From Gillisia hiemivivida (GTDB lineage: Bacteria > Bacteroidota > Bacteroidia > Flavobacteriales > Flavobacteriaceae), in NCBI RefSeq assembly GCF_007997295.1, contig NZ_VORY01000002.1, positions 1 through 64,000 of the forward strand: DNA of 64,000 nucleotides, given 5' to 3'. Position numbers and translations under genes: made by a program. Below, one piece after another: positions 51,992 through 62,800 of the stretch. A model generated the notes under the pieces. The model made no database searches and had not been told where the DNA came from. It worked only from the letters and a program-made list of their open reading frames with translations. The number at the start of each line of letters is the position of its first letter. Positions within the stretch are counted from its first letter, which is position 1.

Positions 51992-54400
51992 CTACTTGTT
52001 TTTTGGGTTACTAAATTCTGTGATTGCTTTTTCCATATTTTGATGCTTTTCATAAAGCGCCATTATTTCTTCATTTTCGGCACCATCAGTCAGGTAGGCA
52101 GCATAAACTTCTTTCGGAACTTCCAGGCGGAACACATTGCTCTGCTTTCCTATCTTGATAAATATTTCGGTGTATTTTCTTTGGCCGGAAAGGTTGTTTT
52201 TTATCGATTTAAGCTGGTTTAAATCATGGCTAGAGAGGTTAAGCCGTTTCTTCAGCTCATCATATCCTTTTTCATTATGAAGGCTGTAGATCACCTGAGT
52301 GTTCTCCAAGATGCTTGCTGAAACAGAATTATTTGGTAGTTGGTTTATAGACTGAAGGATAATTCCAATAGCTCCATTCTGTTTCCGGATTGCCTGATAG
52401 TAGAACTCTACACTTTCCAATACATTCTCGAACTTCAGCTGCTTGGCGAACTCATCAAAAAGGATGATCCCCTTCTCTGCCCTGTTTTTCCAGATGGTAC
52501 GCTGAATGGCAGATTTTATCAATTTCAGCATAACAGAAAGGATCTCTTTATTATCCTTTACTTCATCCAGTTCAAAAACAATCAGCCGTTTATCTTCAAT
52601 TTTATAAGTCTGATCTTCCCCTGCTTCAAAAAGAAAGCTGTAAAGACCATCTCCCACATATTCTGACATGATGTGCAGGAAATTTTGAATGTTGAAATAA
52701 TCTGGATGGATACTTAGATCTTTAAGCAGAGTTTTCTGGTTGTTTTCTATAAACCGATAAAAACTCTCCAGTGAATGCTGCCTTGGCACAGTCTGATAAT
52801 AATGAAGCAGAATCTTTTTTGCTGAAACCGACTGACTTCGGCTAATTTTTACATCTGATGCAAAGAGTTCGAAAACAAATACCGATAGATCTTCTAGCCT
52901 CTCCGGGCTCAGATCGTCCAGACTACTGATATAAAAAGGATTTATTCCCAGATTTTTACCGCTCTCATAACGCAGGATGGTGTATTGGCCGGGATATAAT
53001 TTGGCAAATTTGGTATAGGAACCACCAAGGTCGATGATTACCAGACGCACTCCGGCTTCAAAATACTGGCGAAGGATGTTATTGGCCAGGAAAGACTTCC
53101 CTTCACCCGTGGGCGCGAAAATGGCAAAGTTCCTTGCTTTAATCCGGTTTTTCTTCTCATCCCAAACGTCTTTAAGCACAGGAATATTAAACTCCCGGTC
53201 ATTGAAAATAACACCTGTGGAATCAGATTTATAGTTGGTATTATTGATGAACAGGCAGAGTGCATGTTTAAGATCGGTTACATACAGGTCTTCATTTGAA
53301 AAGTTTGGGGAAAAGCAGAAAAAGCTATTCAGAAAATAATTCTTACGCTCTTCCCCACCCGGAGAGTAAGGAATGATATCCAGTTCCTTGAATTCGGTCT
53401 TTATCCTGGAAGCTATCTTTTGGAGCTCTTTAGATTCCGCAGACCAATAAATTACATTTAATTGTCCGCGGATGATCCTTGAGCTGTCATCAGCATTTAT
53501 CTGTTCCAGAATATGCTGGATCTTTTTGAGTACTACTTTGTTCTGCGATCCAAAATTGGAGCTTTTACTAAGTTCTTCAATTTTCTTATCCAGAAGCTTG
53601 CGCCATTTCTGTTTATCATCCAAATAAATTAGCTGGTTTACAATATGGTTTTCATTTAAAGTCAGCCCAAGACCATCAACAAATCCCTGGTGAAACTTGA
53701 AATCATCTGAAGTAAAATGCTCATTAATCTTACTGCTTTGAACGTTTTCTCCAAAACAGAGTTCGCTATTCACAGCCAGAACATCAAAGTAATTTTCCCC
53801 AATATGAATGTGGGATTTATCTAACAGAATATCAGTATCAAAATCCTGATTAAACCCGTTGAAATAAGTGTTACAGATTTCATTGATTTCTTCGGAAGGA
53901 AGAGGTAAAAGTTGAAGCTTACGGCTATTATTTATATAGGAAACCGAATCGCTTACAGCTCCAATAAAACTATGGACGTTCTCATCCAACTGCTGAGAGA
54001 TCTGCTTTGAGATATTTCGGAAAGGATTTACAAATTTCGAATTATTTAAAGTCCTGTTTCTGGTCAGGATAAAAAACAGGTAACAATCGTGCTGGATAAA
54101 ATCACGTCCCCTAAAATGTTGATAGGTAGCTTTTTCAAGAAAAGTGCTATTGGGTAAGTCAGCCGCGGAATATTTCAGTTTTTGATAGACATCCTGTTTA
54201 TGAACGATGCAACCAACAGGCAAAGACTTTAGAGCCTGAAACCAGGTAGTATGTAAATCCTCAAAATCCTTTTCAGATAAAGAATAGATCTCCGGTAATT
54301 TGATTTCATAGCAAAGGGCCACATTACCATTTCCGGCAAATACAATATTCTCCTGAATATTGGCTATTGGTGGATGAGATGCCAGATTAATCCTGCTCAT
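51992..54400 (-). CDS. traG: Conjugation ATPase TraG (VirB4-like)
   Basis: 802 residues. A family N-terminal region (~1-400) is followed by a P-loop NTPase with Walker A APTGEGKSFL (near 427) and Walker B IILFDEFAKQL (near 642), and the ILQSINQL segment after it. This is VirB4-like TraG, the main secretion ATPase at the inner membrane, distinct from the coupling protein at 25-27 kb. Overlaps traF by 14 bp. Confidence 0.9.
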   Translation of the reverse strand: MSRINLASHPPIANIQENIVFAGNGNVALCYEIKLPEIYSLSEKDFEDLHTTWFQALKSLPVGCIVHKQDVYQKLKYSAADLPNSTFLEKATYQHFRGRDFIQHDCYLFFILTRNRTLNNSKFVNPFRNISKQISQQLDENVHSFIGAVSDSVSYINNSRKLQLLPLPSEEINEICNTYFNGFNQDFDTDILLDKSHIHIGENYFDVLAVNSELCFGENVQSSKINEHFTSDDFKFHQGFVDGLGLTLNENHIVNQLIYLDDKQKWRKLLDKKIEELSKSSNFGSQNKVVLKKIQHILEQINADDSSRIIRGQLNVIYWSAESKELQKIASRIKTEFKELDIIPYSPGGEERKNYFLNSFFCFSPNFSNEDLYVTDLKHALCLFINNTNYKSDSTGVIFNDREFNIPVLKDVWDEKKNRIKARNFAIFAPTGEGKSFLANNILRQYFEAGVRLVIIDLGGSYTKFAKLYPGQYTILRYESGKNLGINPFYISSLDDLSPERLEDLSVFVFELFASDVKISRSQSVSAKKILLHYYQTVPRQHSLESFYRFIENNQKTLLKDLSIHPDYFNIQNFLHIMSEYVGDGLYSFLFEAGEDQTYKIEDKRLIVFELDEVKDNKEILSVMLKLIKSAIQRTIWKNRAEKGIILFDEFAKQLKFENVLESVEFYYQAIRKQNGAIGIILQSINQLPNNSVSASILENTQVIYSLHNEKGYDELKKRLNLSSHDLNQLKSIKNNLSGQRKYTEIFIKIGKQSNVFRLEVPKEVYAAYLTDGAENEEIMALYEKHQNMEKAITEFSNPKNK

Positions 54401-54671
54401 AATTGAAATGATTTGATTTCTTATTGCTGATGATCTCAGGAAATACCTTTGAGAAGTGAAATAGTTGAGGAGAAGCTGATATTCTGGTTAGCGCGATATA
54501 AAGTGCGGCATTAAAAATGAATACTCCGACCATCACCGAGAAACTGAATGAAAAAATAATCATCAGCAACGCTCCTACTACGGAAATCATCATTAGTGCG
54601 AAGAGCGAGATGGGCAACCCCCATATCACTGCTCTTTTCCTGATGTTTTTATAAATTTCGAATTTCTTCAT
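54387..54671 (-). CDS. traF: Conjugative transposon protein TraF (DUF4133, VirB3-like)
   Basis: 94 residues, two membrane helices (LPISLFALMMISVVGALLMI; FSFSFSVMVGVFIFNAALYIA), placed between traE and traG as in CTnDOT. VirB3-like; works with TraG at the inner membrane. Confidence 0.8.
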   Translation of the reverse strand: MKKFEIYKNIRKRAVIWGLPISLFALMMISVVGALLMIIFSFSFSVMVGVFIFNAALYIALTRISASPQLFHFSKVFPEIISNKKSNHFNYEQD

Positions 54672-54706
54672 AGTGTTTAGATATTTAAAAGCTTCGCACG
54701 GCTTGA

Positions 54707-54994
54707 TTATACTGTGATTGAAATGAGGTAGGTAAAAATGCCCACTACTGCTCCAGCAATTAGCACGAATACTAAAACCCTGGTAATACCTTTTTTTAAA
54801 TCCGCGTTTTCACCAAAGAAATGTCCGGCGTTAAAAAGGAATCCTACAAGAAATATCACTCCTAAAAGGATGGGGAAAATTGTTCTAACGGTATCAGAAA
54901 TATCCGATACAGAATTTTCTATTCCGCCAATCTGTGCGAAAAGCGGAATAGAAAAAAGAGATAAAAAAAGTGTTAGGTAAATTGATTTTTTCAT
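54707..54994 (-). CDS. traE: Conjugative transposon protein TraE (DUF4134, VirB2-like)
   Basis: 95 residues from the ATG at 54994, selected because it opens a signal peptide (MKKSIYLTLFLSLFSIPLFA); a frame to 55042 exists. Two membrane helices follow (TIFPILLGVIFLVGFLFNAG; ITRVLVFVLIAGAVVGIFTY), the pattern of VirB2-like pilin-type TraE. First recognisable gene of the tra operon; the upstream promoter should lie between it and the divergent amidase gene. Confidence 0.8.
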   Translation of the reverse strand: MKKSIYLTLFLSLFSIPLFAQIGGIENSVSDISDTVRTIFPILLGVIFLVGFLFNAGHFFGENADLKKGITRVLVFVLIAGAVVGIFTYLISITV

Positions 54995-55188
54995 AATGAA
55001 CGTTTTTTGATCTGCTCTCGCAGAGTGGTTGATGATGACCACTTGATGATTAATTTTTATGAAATTTATTGTGAAAAGGAAAGAGGTGCACTAAATGTTC
55101 AAACTTTAACGCCAGTTCATGTTAAACTCTGGAAGATTCTCAAAAAACAGATTGATTCTTTGAATTTTGTTGAAACAAAGAATAATTT

Positions 55189-55845
55189 ATGGAACTCAGG
55201 AAGTCAATTTTTAGCATCTTTTTCTTCAGCACTATAGCTATTTTCCCACTTGAAAATTACTCTCAGACTGAGAAAGCTAATCAGTTTGTTATTGTTGTTG
55301 ATCCCGGACATGGAGGAAGTGACCCCGGTGCTGTTGGAATCAATGGAAATTTGGAAAAAGAAGTGGTCTTGAAAATAGCTCAGGAGATGATTAGAATAAG
55401 CAAGTTATCTCTCGAAGATGAATTTAAGATCTATCTCACTAGATATAAAGACTCCTTAATTTCTTTAGGGGACAGGGCGAAACTCGCAAAAGGATTAAAA
55501 GCTGATGTTTTTATCTCGCTGCACTGCAATCACTCTGATAATCCCGATGCGCAAGGGCTTGAAGTTTATGTATCCAACATCAAATCCCAGCAGTCCAAAG
55601 AGTCGATCCTATTAGCTTACCGAATCCAAAAAGAAATCAGTAAAGAATTGGGTTTCAAAAGCAGGGGTGTAAAATTTGCCAATTTTAAGGTGCTTCGGGA
55701 ATCTATTGCGTACCATCCGGCTGTGCTGATAGAATTGGGGTTTTTAAGTAATTGGGAGGAAGAAATTTGGTTGAGCAATCCGGAAAATTTAAATTATTTG
55801 GCTTCTTTAATTTTGGTTGCTATTCGGAAAAGTTTGGATCTTTAG
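55189..55845 (+). CDS. N-acetylmuramoyl-L-alanine amidase (Amidase_3)
   Basis: 218 residues with a signal peptide (IFSIFFFSTIAIFPLENYSQ). Zinc and catalytic residues of Amidase_3 are all visible: His in DPGHGGSDPG, Glu in NLEKEVVL, His in SLHCNHSD, Glu in VLIELGFLSN. It cleaves the bond between muramic acid and the stem peptide in the periplasm. It is divergent from traE by ~195 bp. Because transfer systems need local wall opening, it probably substitutes for the lysozyme-like gene (traQ region) that CTns usually carry. Could equally be a stray host gene. Confidence 0.83.
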   Translation: MELRKSIFSIFFFSTIAIFPLENYSQTEKANQFVIVVDPGHGGSDPGAVGINGNLEKEVVLKIAQEMIRISKLSLEDEFKIYLTRYKDSLISLGDRAKLAKGLKADVFISLHCNHSDNPDAQGLEVYVSNIKSQQSKESILLAYRIQKEISKELGFKSRGVKFANFKVLRESIAYHPAVLIELGFLSNWEEEIWLSNPENLNYLASLILVAIRKSLDL

Positions 55846-55922
55846 TAAAGTGATTTCACATTCTGGCATATCCGGTGATATTTCTGGGTGAAAATGTATA
55901 TTAGTTTGATTATAATTAATTT

Positions 55923-56153
55923 TTAAGCAACCTTTGCTTTGTGAAAAAGTGTGTTCGCAGTTGCCGATTCGTGGTGCGAGCATATATTGCATGTACGTGA
56001 GAAACCTTTCCTGACCTGTGATTTCTTATGACCACATTTGAGGCATTTCAAACCGTCCTGCCAGTTAATCCCAGCTAAATGTTTCTTGCAATCCTCGTCG
56101 ATTTGGAACCGATCAGAAAACTCTAGAAGGTTTTGCACCTTAAATATATCCAT
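55923..56153 (-). mobile_element. IS1595-family transposase fragment (N-terminal)
   Basis: 76 residues with the paired zinc knuckles CLKCGHKK and CNICSHHES and a start NLLEFSDRFQIDEDCKKHLA, the N-terminal zinc ribbon of IS1595 transposases. The frame ends after TLFHKAKVA, before the DDE-type catalytic core. No matching terminal repeats were found. It is a decay product at the right edge of the conjugative element. Confidence 0.6.
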
Positions 56154-56207
56154 AATATTATGGATCTTAAAGATATAAATACTGAGCTCTATAACTTTTA
56201 ATGTGAT

Positions 56208-57266
56208 TTACACATTGTCATAACTTAAAATAACTTTCGAGGTAATGGGTTGTGCTTGGCAGGTTAAAATCAGGCCATTATCTATATCACTGTCAGTTAA
56301 AATATTATTTTGGAGCATATTTATTTTCCCTTCAGAAAGTATCGCAATGCAACTACTACACACGCCTGCTTGGCAAGAATAAGGAACATCAATATCTTCA
56401 TCTAATGCAGCTTCCAGTATGTTTTTCTTTTGAGGCATATTAAAAGAATAATTTTTCTCATCTAATAAAAGAGTGATTTCTGCATTTCCGTTAGCTGTTG
56501 TTGTTTTTAATGCTTCAATAGGAGTCGTCGATGTGGTAAACAATTCAAAATGAATATTGTCTTTTTCAATACCATGTTTTTGTAATGCTTCTGAAGTGGC
56601 TGCTGTCATTGTTTCTGGACCACAAAGATAAAAGAGATCAAGTTCAAGATTTTTATGTTTATCCTTCACGATATATTCAACTGTATTTTTATCAATACGA
56701 CCAAATAAAGTATTTTCTTCATCGGACTGACTAAAAACAAACTCTAATTTAAATCGGATAGGATATTTGCTTTTAAGTACAAGTAATTCGGAATAAAAAA
56801 TGGTATCTCTAGGGGTTTTATTACCGTAAACAAGGATAAATGTGCTAAGAGGTTCCTCTTCTAAAACGGTTTTTAAAATACTTATAATAGGTGTTATACC
56901 ACTTCCAGCAGCAAAAGCTACAATTGTTCTTTTAATAGATCTAATCGGTTCAAATACAAAACGACCTTTTGGCGGAGCTACTTCTAAAACAGTATTAGCT
57001 TTTAAAAAGTTATTGGCATAAACCGAAAAACTACCTCCTTTAATCATTTTAACAGCAACTTTGAGTTCTCCACTTATAGGAGAAGCGCATATTGAATAAT
57101 CTCTACGGATTTCTTTGCTGTTAATTTCTGTTTTAAGCGTTATATATTGTCCTGCTTTAAATTTAAAAAAAACCTTTAAGTCTTGAGGTATATTAAAATC
57201 AATGATAACGGCATTATTCGTATTTTTATTGATTTTCTTTATCTTGAGTTGGTAAAATTTAGACAT
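56208..57266 (-). CDS. PaaE-like ferredoxin-NAD(P)H oxidoreductase with 2Fe-2S domain
   Basis: 352 residues: an FAD-binding barrel (~1-100, FKAGQYITLK; IRRDYSICASP), an NAD(P)-binding domain (~108-230, FAAGSGITPIISIL; FYLCGPETMT), and a plant-type ferredoxin domain (~265-352) with cysteines in CQAGVCSSC and LTCQAQP. Same three-domain plan as PaaE of phenylacetyl-CoA epoxidase and related class IA reductases. No paa genes are near, so the electron acceptor is open. Stands alone on the minus strand, ~330 bp from the PepSY gene. Confidence 0.86.
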   Translation of the reverse strand: MSKFYQLKIKKINKNTNNAVIIDFNIPQDLKVFFKFKAGQYITLKTEINSKEIRRDYSICASPISGELKVAVKMIKGGSFSVYANNFLKANTVLEVAPPKGRFVFEPIRSIKRTIVAFAAGSGITPIISILKTVLEEEPLSTFILVYGNKTPRDTIFYSELLVLKSKYPIRFKLEFVFSQSDEENTLFGRIDKNTVEYIVKDKHKNLELDLFYLCGPETMTAATSEALQKHGIEKDNIHFELFTTSTTPIEALKTTTANGNAEITLLLDEKNYSFNMPQKKNILEAALDEDIDVPYSCQAGVCSSCIAILSEGKINMLQNNILTDSDIDNGLILTCQAQPITSKVILSYDNV

Positions 57267-57597
57267 ATTTTTGTTTTTATTCGGAGGCTTTTCAACTTTA
57301 ACTCCCTACTAATAAGGTAAAATCACAATTGATTTACAAATATTTATCAAAACATTAAACACTACTAAAAAAGCCTTAACCTTAACCTTAATCTTTCCAA
57401 CCCCCTAGCTTTAAAACAACATTTGCTAATTCAAATAATTAAACGTACTCAAAATTTATAGGAGAAATTGCGGATTATATCGGCCAAATTCAATGAATTA
57501 TTAAGATTAAGAATTAAGACTTATATTTTCTAATATCTTGCTAATAAAATTTAATCAACGGTTCTAATGAAAACCTATCAAATGGAACTTAGGTGAT
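57267..57597. other. Intergenic stretch, nothing recognised
   Basis: AT-rich, no open frame on either strand. It lies between the reductase and PepSY genes, both minus; a promoter for the reductase is expected but no clear box is seen. Confidence 0.4.
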
Positions 57598-58329
57598 TTA
57601 TGTTTTTTTCTTTTTCTTTTTTTTAAAAATCTTTCTAATAGTAGGAGAGGTAGTAAACCATAGCGTAAATCCGCTTAATACTGTTATTAACCCAAGAATA
57701 GAAAACACTCGCAGAATTATATTGTTAAAATCATCTCTGCCTTCATAATCCATCGTATGTGTCATCCATAAAAAATCAAAAATACGCCAGTCGCGATGTC
57801 TTACAGTTTGAAATTGGCCATTATTAACCGATATATATGCTTTTAATGCTTCATCATTTGTATAAGAAACTACATATGCCGGCAATTTTCCTACATCCTT
57901 TCTTTGGCGAAATTCATGATGTCCTCCAGTCTCTGTTAGTACGTCAATTGAAGCCACTTTTAAATCATCCCTCACATTTTTTTTTGCAATATAAAGTGCT
58001 TCATCTTGAGTAATTCCAATTTTTGCATCACCTGTCTTAGCATCAAAGAGTTTGCTATCATTCAGCCAATAATAGGGCTTATCTGCAATATTTAACAATT
58101 CTAATGATGTGATATCTTCATTTGATTCTATTTCGGCTGGGCTAATCAAATTATTGAACGATGTTTTTATCATCGTTTGATTAAGAAATTGGTCCCCATG
58201 AATTTCATCTATATCTGTCCAGCTAAAATAAAGCCCGCTAACAGTCCACATGATGAATTGAATACCAAGAAATAAGCCTAAATACCTGTGAGTTTTCCTG
58301 ATTTTTTTTGCTGTGTGTCTATTTACCAT
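57598..58329 (-). CDS. PepSY-domain membrane protein
   Basis: 243 residues with one N-terminal membrane segment (YLGLFLGIQFIMWTVSGLYFSW) and one near the C-terminus (IILRVFSILGLITVLSGFTLWF). PepSY-type segments lie between (ISPAEIESNEDITSLELLN; DEALYIAKKNVRDDLK). The C-terminal tail is Lys-rich. PepSY membrane proteins of this kind often accompany TonB-dependent uptake loci and iron reductase-like genes. 71 bp after SusD, so likely in the same transcript. Confidence 0.75.
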   Translation of the reverse strand: MVNRHTAKKIRKTHRYLGLFLGIQFIMWTVSGLYFSWTDIDEIHGDQFLNQTMIKTSFNNLISPAEIESNEDITSLELLNIADKPYYWLNDSKLFDAKTGDAKIGITQDEALYIAKKNVRDDLKVASIDVLTETGGHHEFRQRKDVGKLPAYVVSYTNDEALKAYISVNNGQFQTVRHRDWRIFDFLWMTHTMDYEGRDDFNNIILRVFSILGLITVLSGFTLWFTTSPTIRKIFKKKKKKKT

Positions 58330-58400
58330 AATTTTTAAATTGGAAGGGGACGGTTGATATAATCAACAACCTTCCCCTTATCTGTTTTTTATTAACCTTC

Positions 58401-59849
58401 TTAGTAGCCTTCCGTTTGTTCCATTCCAGATGCCTCAATTTCGCTGGCTGGAATTGGACAAATAGTCCTATTATCTGTAGCCTGAATATCCAAATTAGAT
58501 ACATTTACCCCAGTGTTTACGTGTTCAGAAACAGGACGGTTAATATCTTTCCCTCTTCGTATATAGTCATATACACCATGCCCTTCCAAAGCAAGCTCCC
58601 TTCTTCTCTCTTTCGCTATTCTTTCTTGTAGTGCTTCTCCGGTTTCTGTAACCTGATTAGCAGCGAAGTTCGTAGTTCTTTTTTCAATAAGAGTATTCAG
58701 GTAACTTAATGCTTCTGATTCTCCGCCACCAGCACCGTTGGCAGCAGCTTCTGCAGCTATTAAATACATTTCGGAAAGTCTTAGTACTGGAATGTTATGA
58801 GCACTTAAGCCACCTCCATCACTACGGTTTATATATTTTATGAAAGCTAGCTGAGTGCCTTCTCTATCCTCCTCAAGCAATGCAGCTCTTGGGTCTCCTT
58901 CATATGCACTCAATAAGTTCACAAAAGTTTGGGTAGCTATTATATCTCCCTGAGCTCCATTTTTAAAATCAAATTGAGCCCCCAGTCCATTACTACCAAG
59001 AGAGTTCTCATCTGAGATACTCAATTCAAAAAGAGATTCAGAATTATAATCTTCAAAAACGTAAGAATTAACCCCCATAAGTTTATCCTCACCTCTGGTG
59101 GCGATCACTTCTTCTGCATATTTAAGAGCGTTCTCCCAATCTTGTTTATAGAGGTAAACACGGGCTAACAAAGCCTTAACTCCGTTTTTAGTCAGATGTT
59201 TGGTGCTTCCTTGATCCCAGCTGTTTTCCTCTAACAAATCAAGAGAGCTTTGCATATCAAGTATAATTTGATCATATGTTGCTCCAAGACTACTTCTCTC
59301 TATCACAATCTCGTCAGAAGAAAGCTTTAAAGGTAATCCCTGTGAAGATGCTCCTGACTTTATCCACGGATATGCAAAGGTCCTGGCCAAGTCAAAATAA
59401 ATCATTCCTCTTAGACCTAAAGCTTCTCCAAGTATCTCCTGCTTTTCTGCAGAATTACCTTCAGCTGCGTCGATATTGTTTATGATAAGGTTCAAATTAT
59501 TTATTGCCTTAAAAGACTGAATCCACAAGTCTTCGCAGCTTCCACTGCTATTACTGTTTTCTTCATATTTATAGGCTATGATTTCATAATCCCTGGGGTT
59601 ATAGGTGGTTTTAATAAATCTAAAGTCGGTACCTTTAACGGCCGCCCTTTTATATAAAATCCTTCCTAAGTATGTATTTCGGGATATTTCGTTGTACGTC
59701 CCCGTCAATAGTTTATCAAGTTTTTCTACTGAATTAAGCACCAGGTTCTCTGAGATAACATGATCTGGTGTTTGGTCCAGCAGATCCTCGCTGCAACCTT
59801 GAAGAAATACTAATCCTAAGATGAGAATGCTATTTTTAAATATTTTCAT
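58401..59849 (-). CDS. SusD/RagB-family outer-membrane lipoprotein
   Basis: 482 residues with a lipobox signal (ILGLVFLQGCSEDLLDQTP). The helical TPR-like repeat core is recognisable in VKALLARVYLYKQDWENALKY, and the family C-terminal part in RLSEMYLIAAEAAANG, then LAKERRRELALEGHGVYDYIRRGK. It is the surface ligand-binding lid for the SusC channel encoded upstream. Substrate is not apparent; no glycoside hydrolase is in the window. Confidence 0.9.
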   Translation of the reverse strand: MKIFKNSILILGLVFLQGCSEDLLDQTPDHVISENLVLNSVEKLDKLLTGTYNEISRNTYLGRILYKRAAVKGTDFRFIKTTYNPRDYEIIAYKYEENSNSSGSCEDLWIQSFKAINNLNLIINNIDAAEGNSAEKQEILGEALGLRGMIYFDLARTFAYPWIKSGASSQGLPLKLSSDEIVIERSSLGATYDQIILDMQSSLDLLEENSWDQGSTKHLTKNGVKALLARVYLYKQDWENALKYAEEVIATRGEDKLMGVNSYVFEDYNSESLFELSISDENSLGSNGLGAQFDFKNGAQGDIIATQTFVNLLSAYEGDPRAALLEEDREGTQLAFIKYINRSDGGGLSAHNIPVLRLSEMYLIAAEAAANGAGGGESEALSYLNTLIEKRTTNFAANQVTETGEALQERIAKERRRELALEGHGVYDYIRRGKDINRPVSEHVNTGVNVSNLDIQATDNRTICPIPASEIEASGMEQTEGY

Positions 59850-59878
59850 TTTAATGCTTTTTAAGTTCTAAATGAGTT

Positions 59879-62800
59879 CTAAAATTGTAATTGAATTCCT
59901 AACAGTACAGTCTTGGCTGTTGGTACCTGGAAGAAGTTTACTCCGTCAGCAATAGCTTCGGGATCATACCCATCCAGCTCGGTTAACAGAAATAAATTAT
60001 CCCCCTGTAGGTATACAGATCCTCCCTTTATAGTATTCCCTAAGGCCGGAAGATTATAACTCAGTTTGACGTTCTTCAACTTCAGATAATCTGAATCATA
60101 TAAATGTCTTGTGGAAACATCATTTGAGAATGTTGGGTTACCGTTAATCCTGATAGGCACAGTAGCATCTGTATTATTTGGGTTCCATGGACTCAATTGA
60201 GCAACTGTGTTGGTGTACTGCGGAGCAAATCCATCATCATCACGCATAAATGCGGTTCGATCATATACCTTTCCTCCTAAGCCAAAAGTAAATAGGAAAT
60301 CCAGTGTAAAATCTTTATAGAACAACTGGTTGAAGATACCTCCCTGAAAATCCTGCAACGCATCGCCAAAAATCCCAAATCCGGCTTCCTGGGCATCTGT
60401 TGTTATCTCTCCAGTCCTTTCTCCATTCTCTAAAACATGATATTGCGCATATCCATTTGAAGGGTCCACACCAGCATAATCCCTTAAATAAAAGGAATAA
60501 ATACTTTCTCCTTCCTTAATAATTAAAGGATCCTGACCATATCTTGAACTATATGTAGGAACTATATCATTCCTTAACTTTGTAATCTTGTTGTCAAGAA
60601 TGGTTAGATTAGCACTGGTACTCCAAGAAAAATCTTCTGTTGATATAGGATTATATCCAATTTCAAACTCCCATCCTTTATTGATCATTTCACCGAAGTT
60701 CTGCAATTGGGTGATAAATCCAGTAGTATTAGAAACAGGGACGTTTAGTAATAAATCTTCAGTTTTTTTATGGAAGTAATTAATTGTCATATTTAGTTCG
60801 CCAAATAAATTAACGTCCATTCCTACATTAAAATTTTTACTTAATTCCCAGGAAAGATCGGGGTTTTGAAGTTGCCCATAAGACAGGCCGGATTCTCCAC
60901 CATAGCCTTTTCTATCGGTTTCAAAAAACGCCAGAGCGGCATAATATTGAGGAGGCAAATTCCCATTTGTTCCGTAGCTCCCTCTAAATTTCAGATAATC
61001 CAATCCATCTATATCCAAGAAATCTTCTTCGGTCGCTACCCAGGCTCCCGAGAGAGACCAAAATGTTCCCCAACGAGAATCTTTTCCAAATCTTGAAGAA
61101 CCATCACGCCTAAAGCTTGATGATAAATAATATTTTTGATCAAAATTATAAGACACCTGAGAAAAATAAGATAGTAGTGAATAATTTTCTGAAAAACCGG
61201 TATGGGACCAGAGAGTACCAATACTGCTTGCAGATAACAATTCACTATCTAAAACATCATAACCGTAGACATTAATAGAATTCATTTTTGAAACCTGAGA
61301 TTCCTGCCCTAACAAAACATCAAAACCATGTTTTCCGAAGTCGTTATTGTAATTTAAAATATTCGTAACGGTATATTGAAATACTTCACTTTTCACACGA
61401 TTAAGAACACCATTCCAAATTCCTCCACCTGCACCAAATACTTTATTGTCATATAAGGTTTCATCTATTGCCTGTTGATCTACACCAAAGGTGGTCTTGA
61501 AGCTAAGCGGGTCTATGATTTGAAATTCAGCATAGGCATTTCCTCTTACCCTAAATTCAGTATTTTTATATTCTCCCACTGTCAGCAGCCCAATCGGGTT
61601 AGCATTTTTCTCAATATCATTCGGCAGATTTGCAAAACCTCCGAAACCTTCCGGATCATAAATGGGGGCGGCCGGTGGTAATACACGGGCCATATATAGT
61701 GGGTTTAAACCGCCTGCATAGGAGCCATCGATGATCGCTGCATCTCTTTCAGACTTAGCTACAGAAAGATTTACTCCTAATTTAAGCCAGTCCTTAGCCT
61801 GATTTTCAAGATTTACTCTACCGGAGTAACGTTTCAGCCCTGTTTCTATCATCGTTCCTGTTTGATCAAGGTAATTACCTGAAACATAGAAAGAAGTATT
61901 CTCACCCCCTCCTCTTGCAGATAAATTATATTTTCTAATTAAACCATCTTGATAAATAGCATCAAGCCAATCTGAATTGGCATTTGTGGTTCCATATATT
62001 CCTTCGTAATCACTCCTGGCCTGATTCTCATAATTACTATAAAGACCATTATCTCCATACACTCTCGTGAATTCAGCATTTTCAGTATTTTGGATGTATT
62101 GGTTTACTTGTCCTTCAATCCAAAGGCCTTTAAACTGATCATTGTTGATTAACTTTTCTTCAGTAAGATTCTGACTCCAACCTGTTTCAACACCTAATGT
62201 AATTTCCGTTTCTCCTTTTTTTCCATCTTTGGTAGTTATAATAATAACTCCATTTGCAGCTCTGGATCCATAAAGAGATGAAGCCGCTGCATCTTTTAAA
62301 ACAGTGATGCTTTTTATATCTTCTGAATTAATTGTCGATAATGGGTTATACGAGGTAGAACCTACCATATTATCCCCAGCTCTTAAATTTGAATTGGTAT
62401 TAATAACAACACCATCCAAAACATACAAAGGCTGAGTATTACCGTTAATAGAACCAATACCCCTTATCTGAACATTTGATCTTCCTCCCGGCTGTCCTGA
62501 AGTAGAAACATTAATCCCGGAAACCTTTCCTTGAAGAGCAGTTTCAAAACTAGCTGTTGATCCACGTGTAAGTGCCTCGGATTGAACAGTCTCTGCTGCA
62601 CCGGTAAAACTTCTTTTATTAGAAACTCCATATGCAACAACCATCACTTCATCAAGAGATTGTGCGCTATTCTCCATTTTCACATCAATAACATCTTCAG
62701 CGCCAACAGTACGGTTTACAACTTTCATACCTATATAACTAAAGTTAAGCACATCCCCAACATTAGCTTTTATTGAATATAATCCGTCAAAATCGGTTTG

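Larger units (their letters stand above)
21146..56160. mobile_element. Integrative conjugative element or remnant (approximate limits)
   Basis: The span holds a mob module (ssb, radC, oriT-like site, BfmA-like protein, relaxase, coupling protein), cargo (metal efflux, antiporter, D-cysteine desulfhydrase, defence genes) and a tra module in CTnDOT-like order (traE-F-G-I-J-K-M-N), ending at an IS1595 fragment. No integrase, excisionase, traA-D, traL, traO, traP or traQ is visible. Ends are set by context only: tRNA-Arg on the left and the start of chromosomal-type genes on the right. No attachment repeats were found, so an integrase may lie elsewhere or be lost. Confidence 0.6.

Noticed and set aside
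55007-55237. Plus-strand frame of 76 residues
   Set aside because: It overlaps the start and signal peptide of the amidase in another frame and has no family resemblance.
55923-56153. Intact insertion sequence
   Set aside because: Only the zinc-ribbon start of the transposase is present, the catalytic core is missing and no terminal inverted repeats were found.
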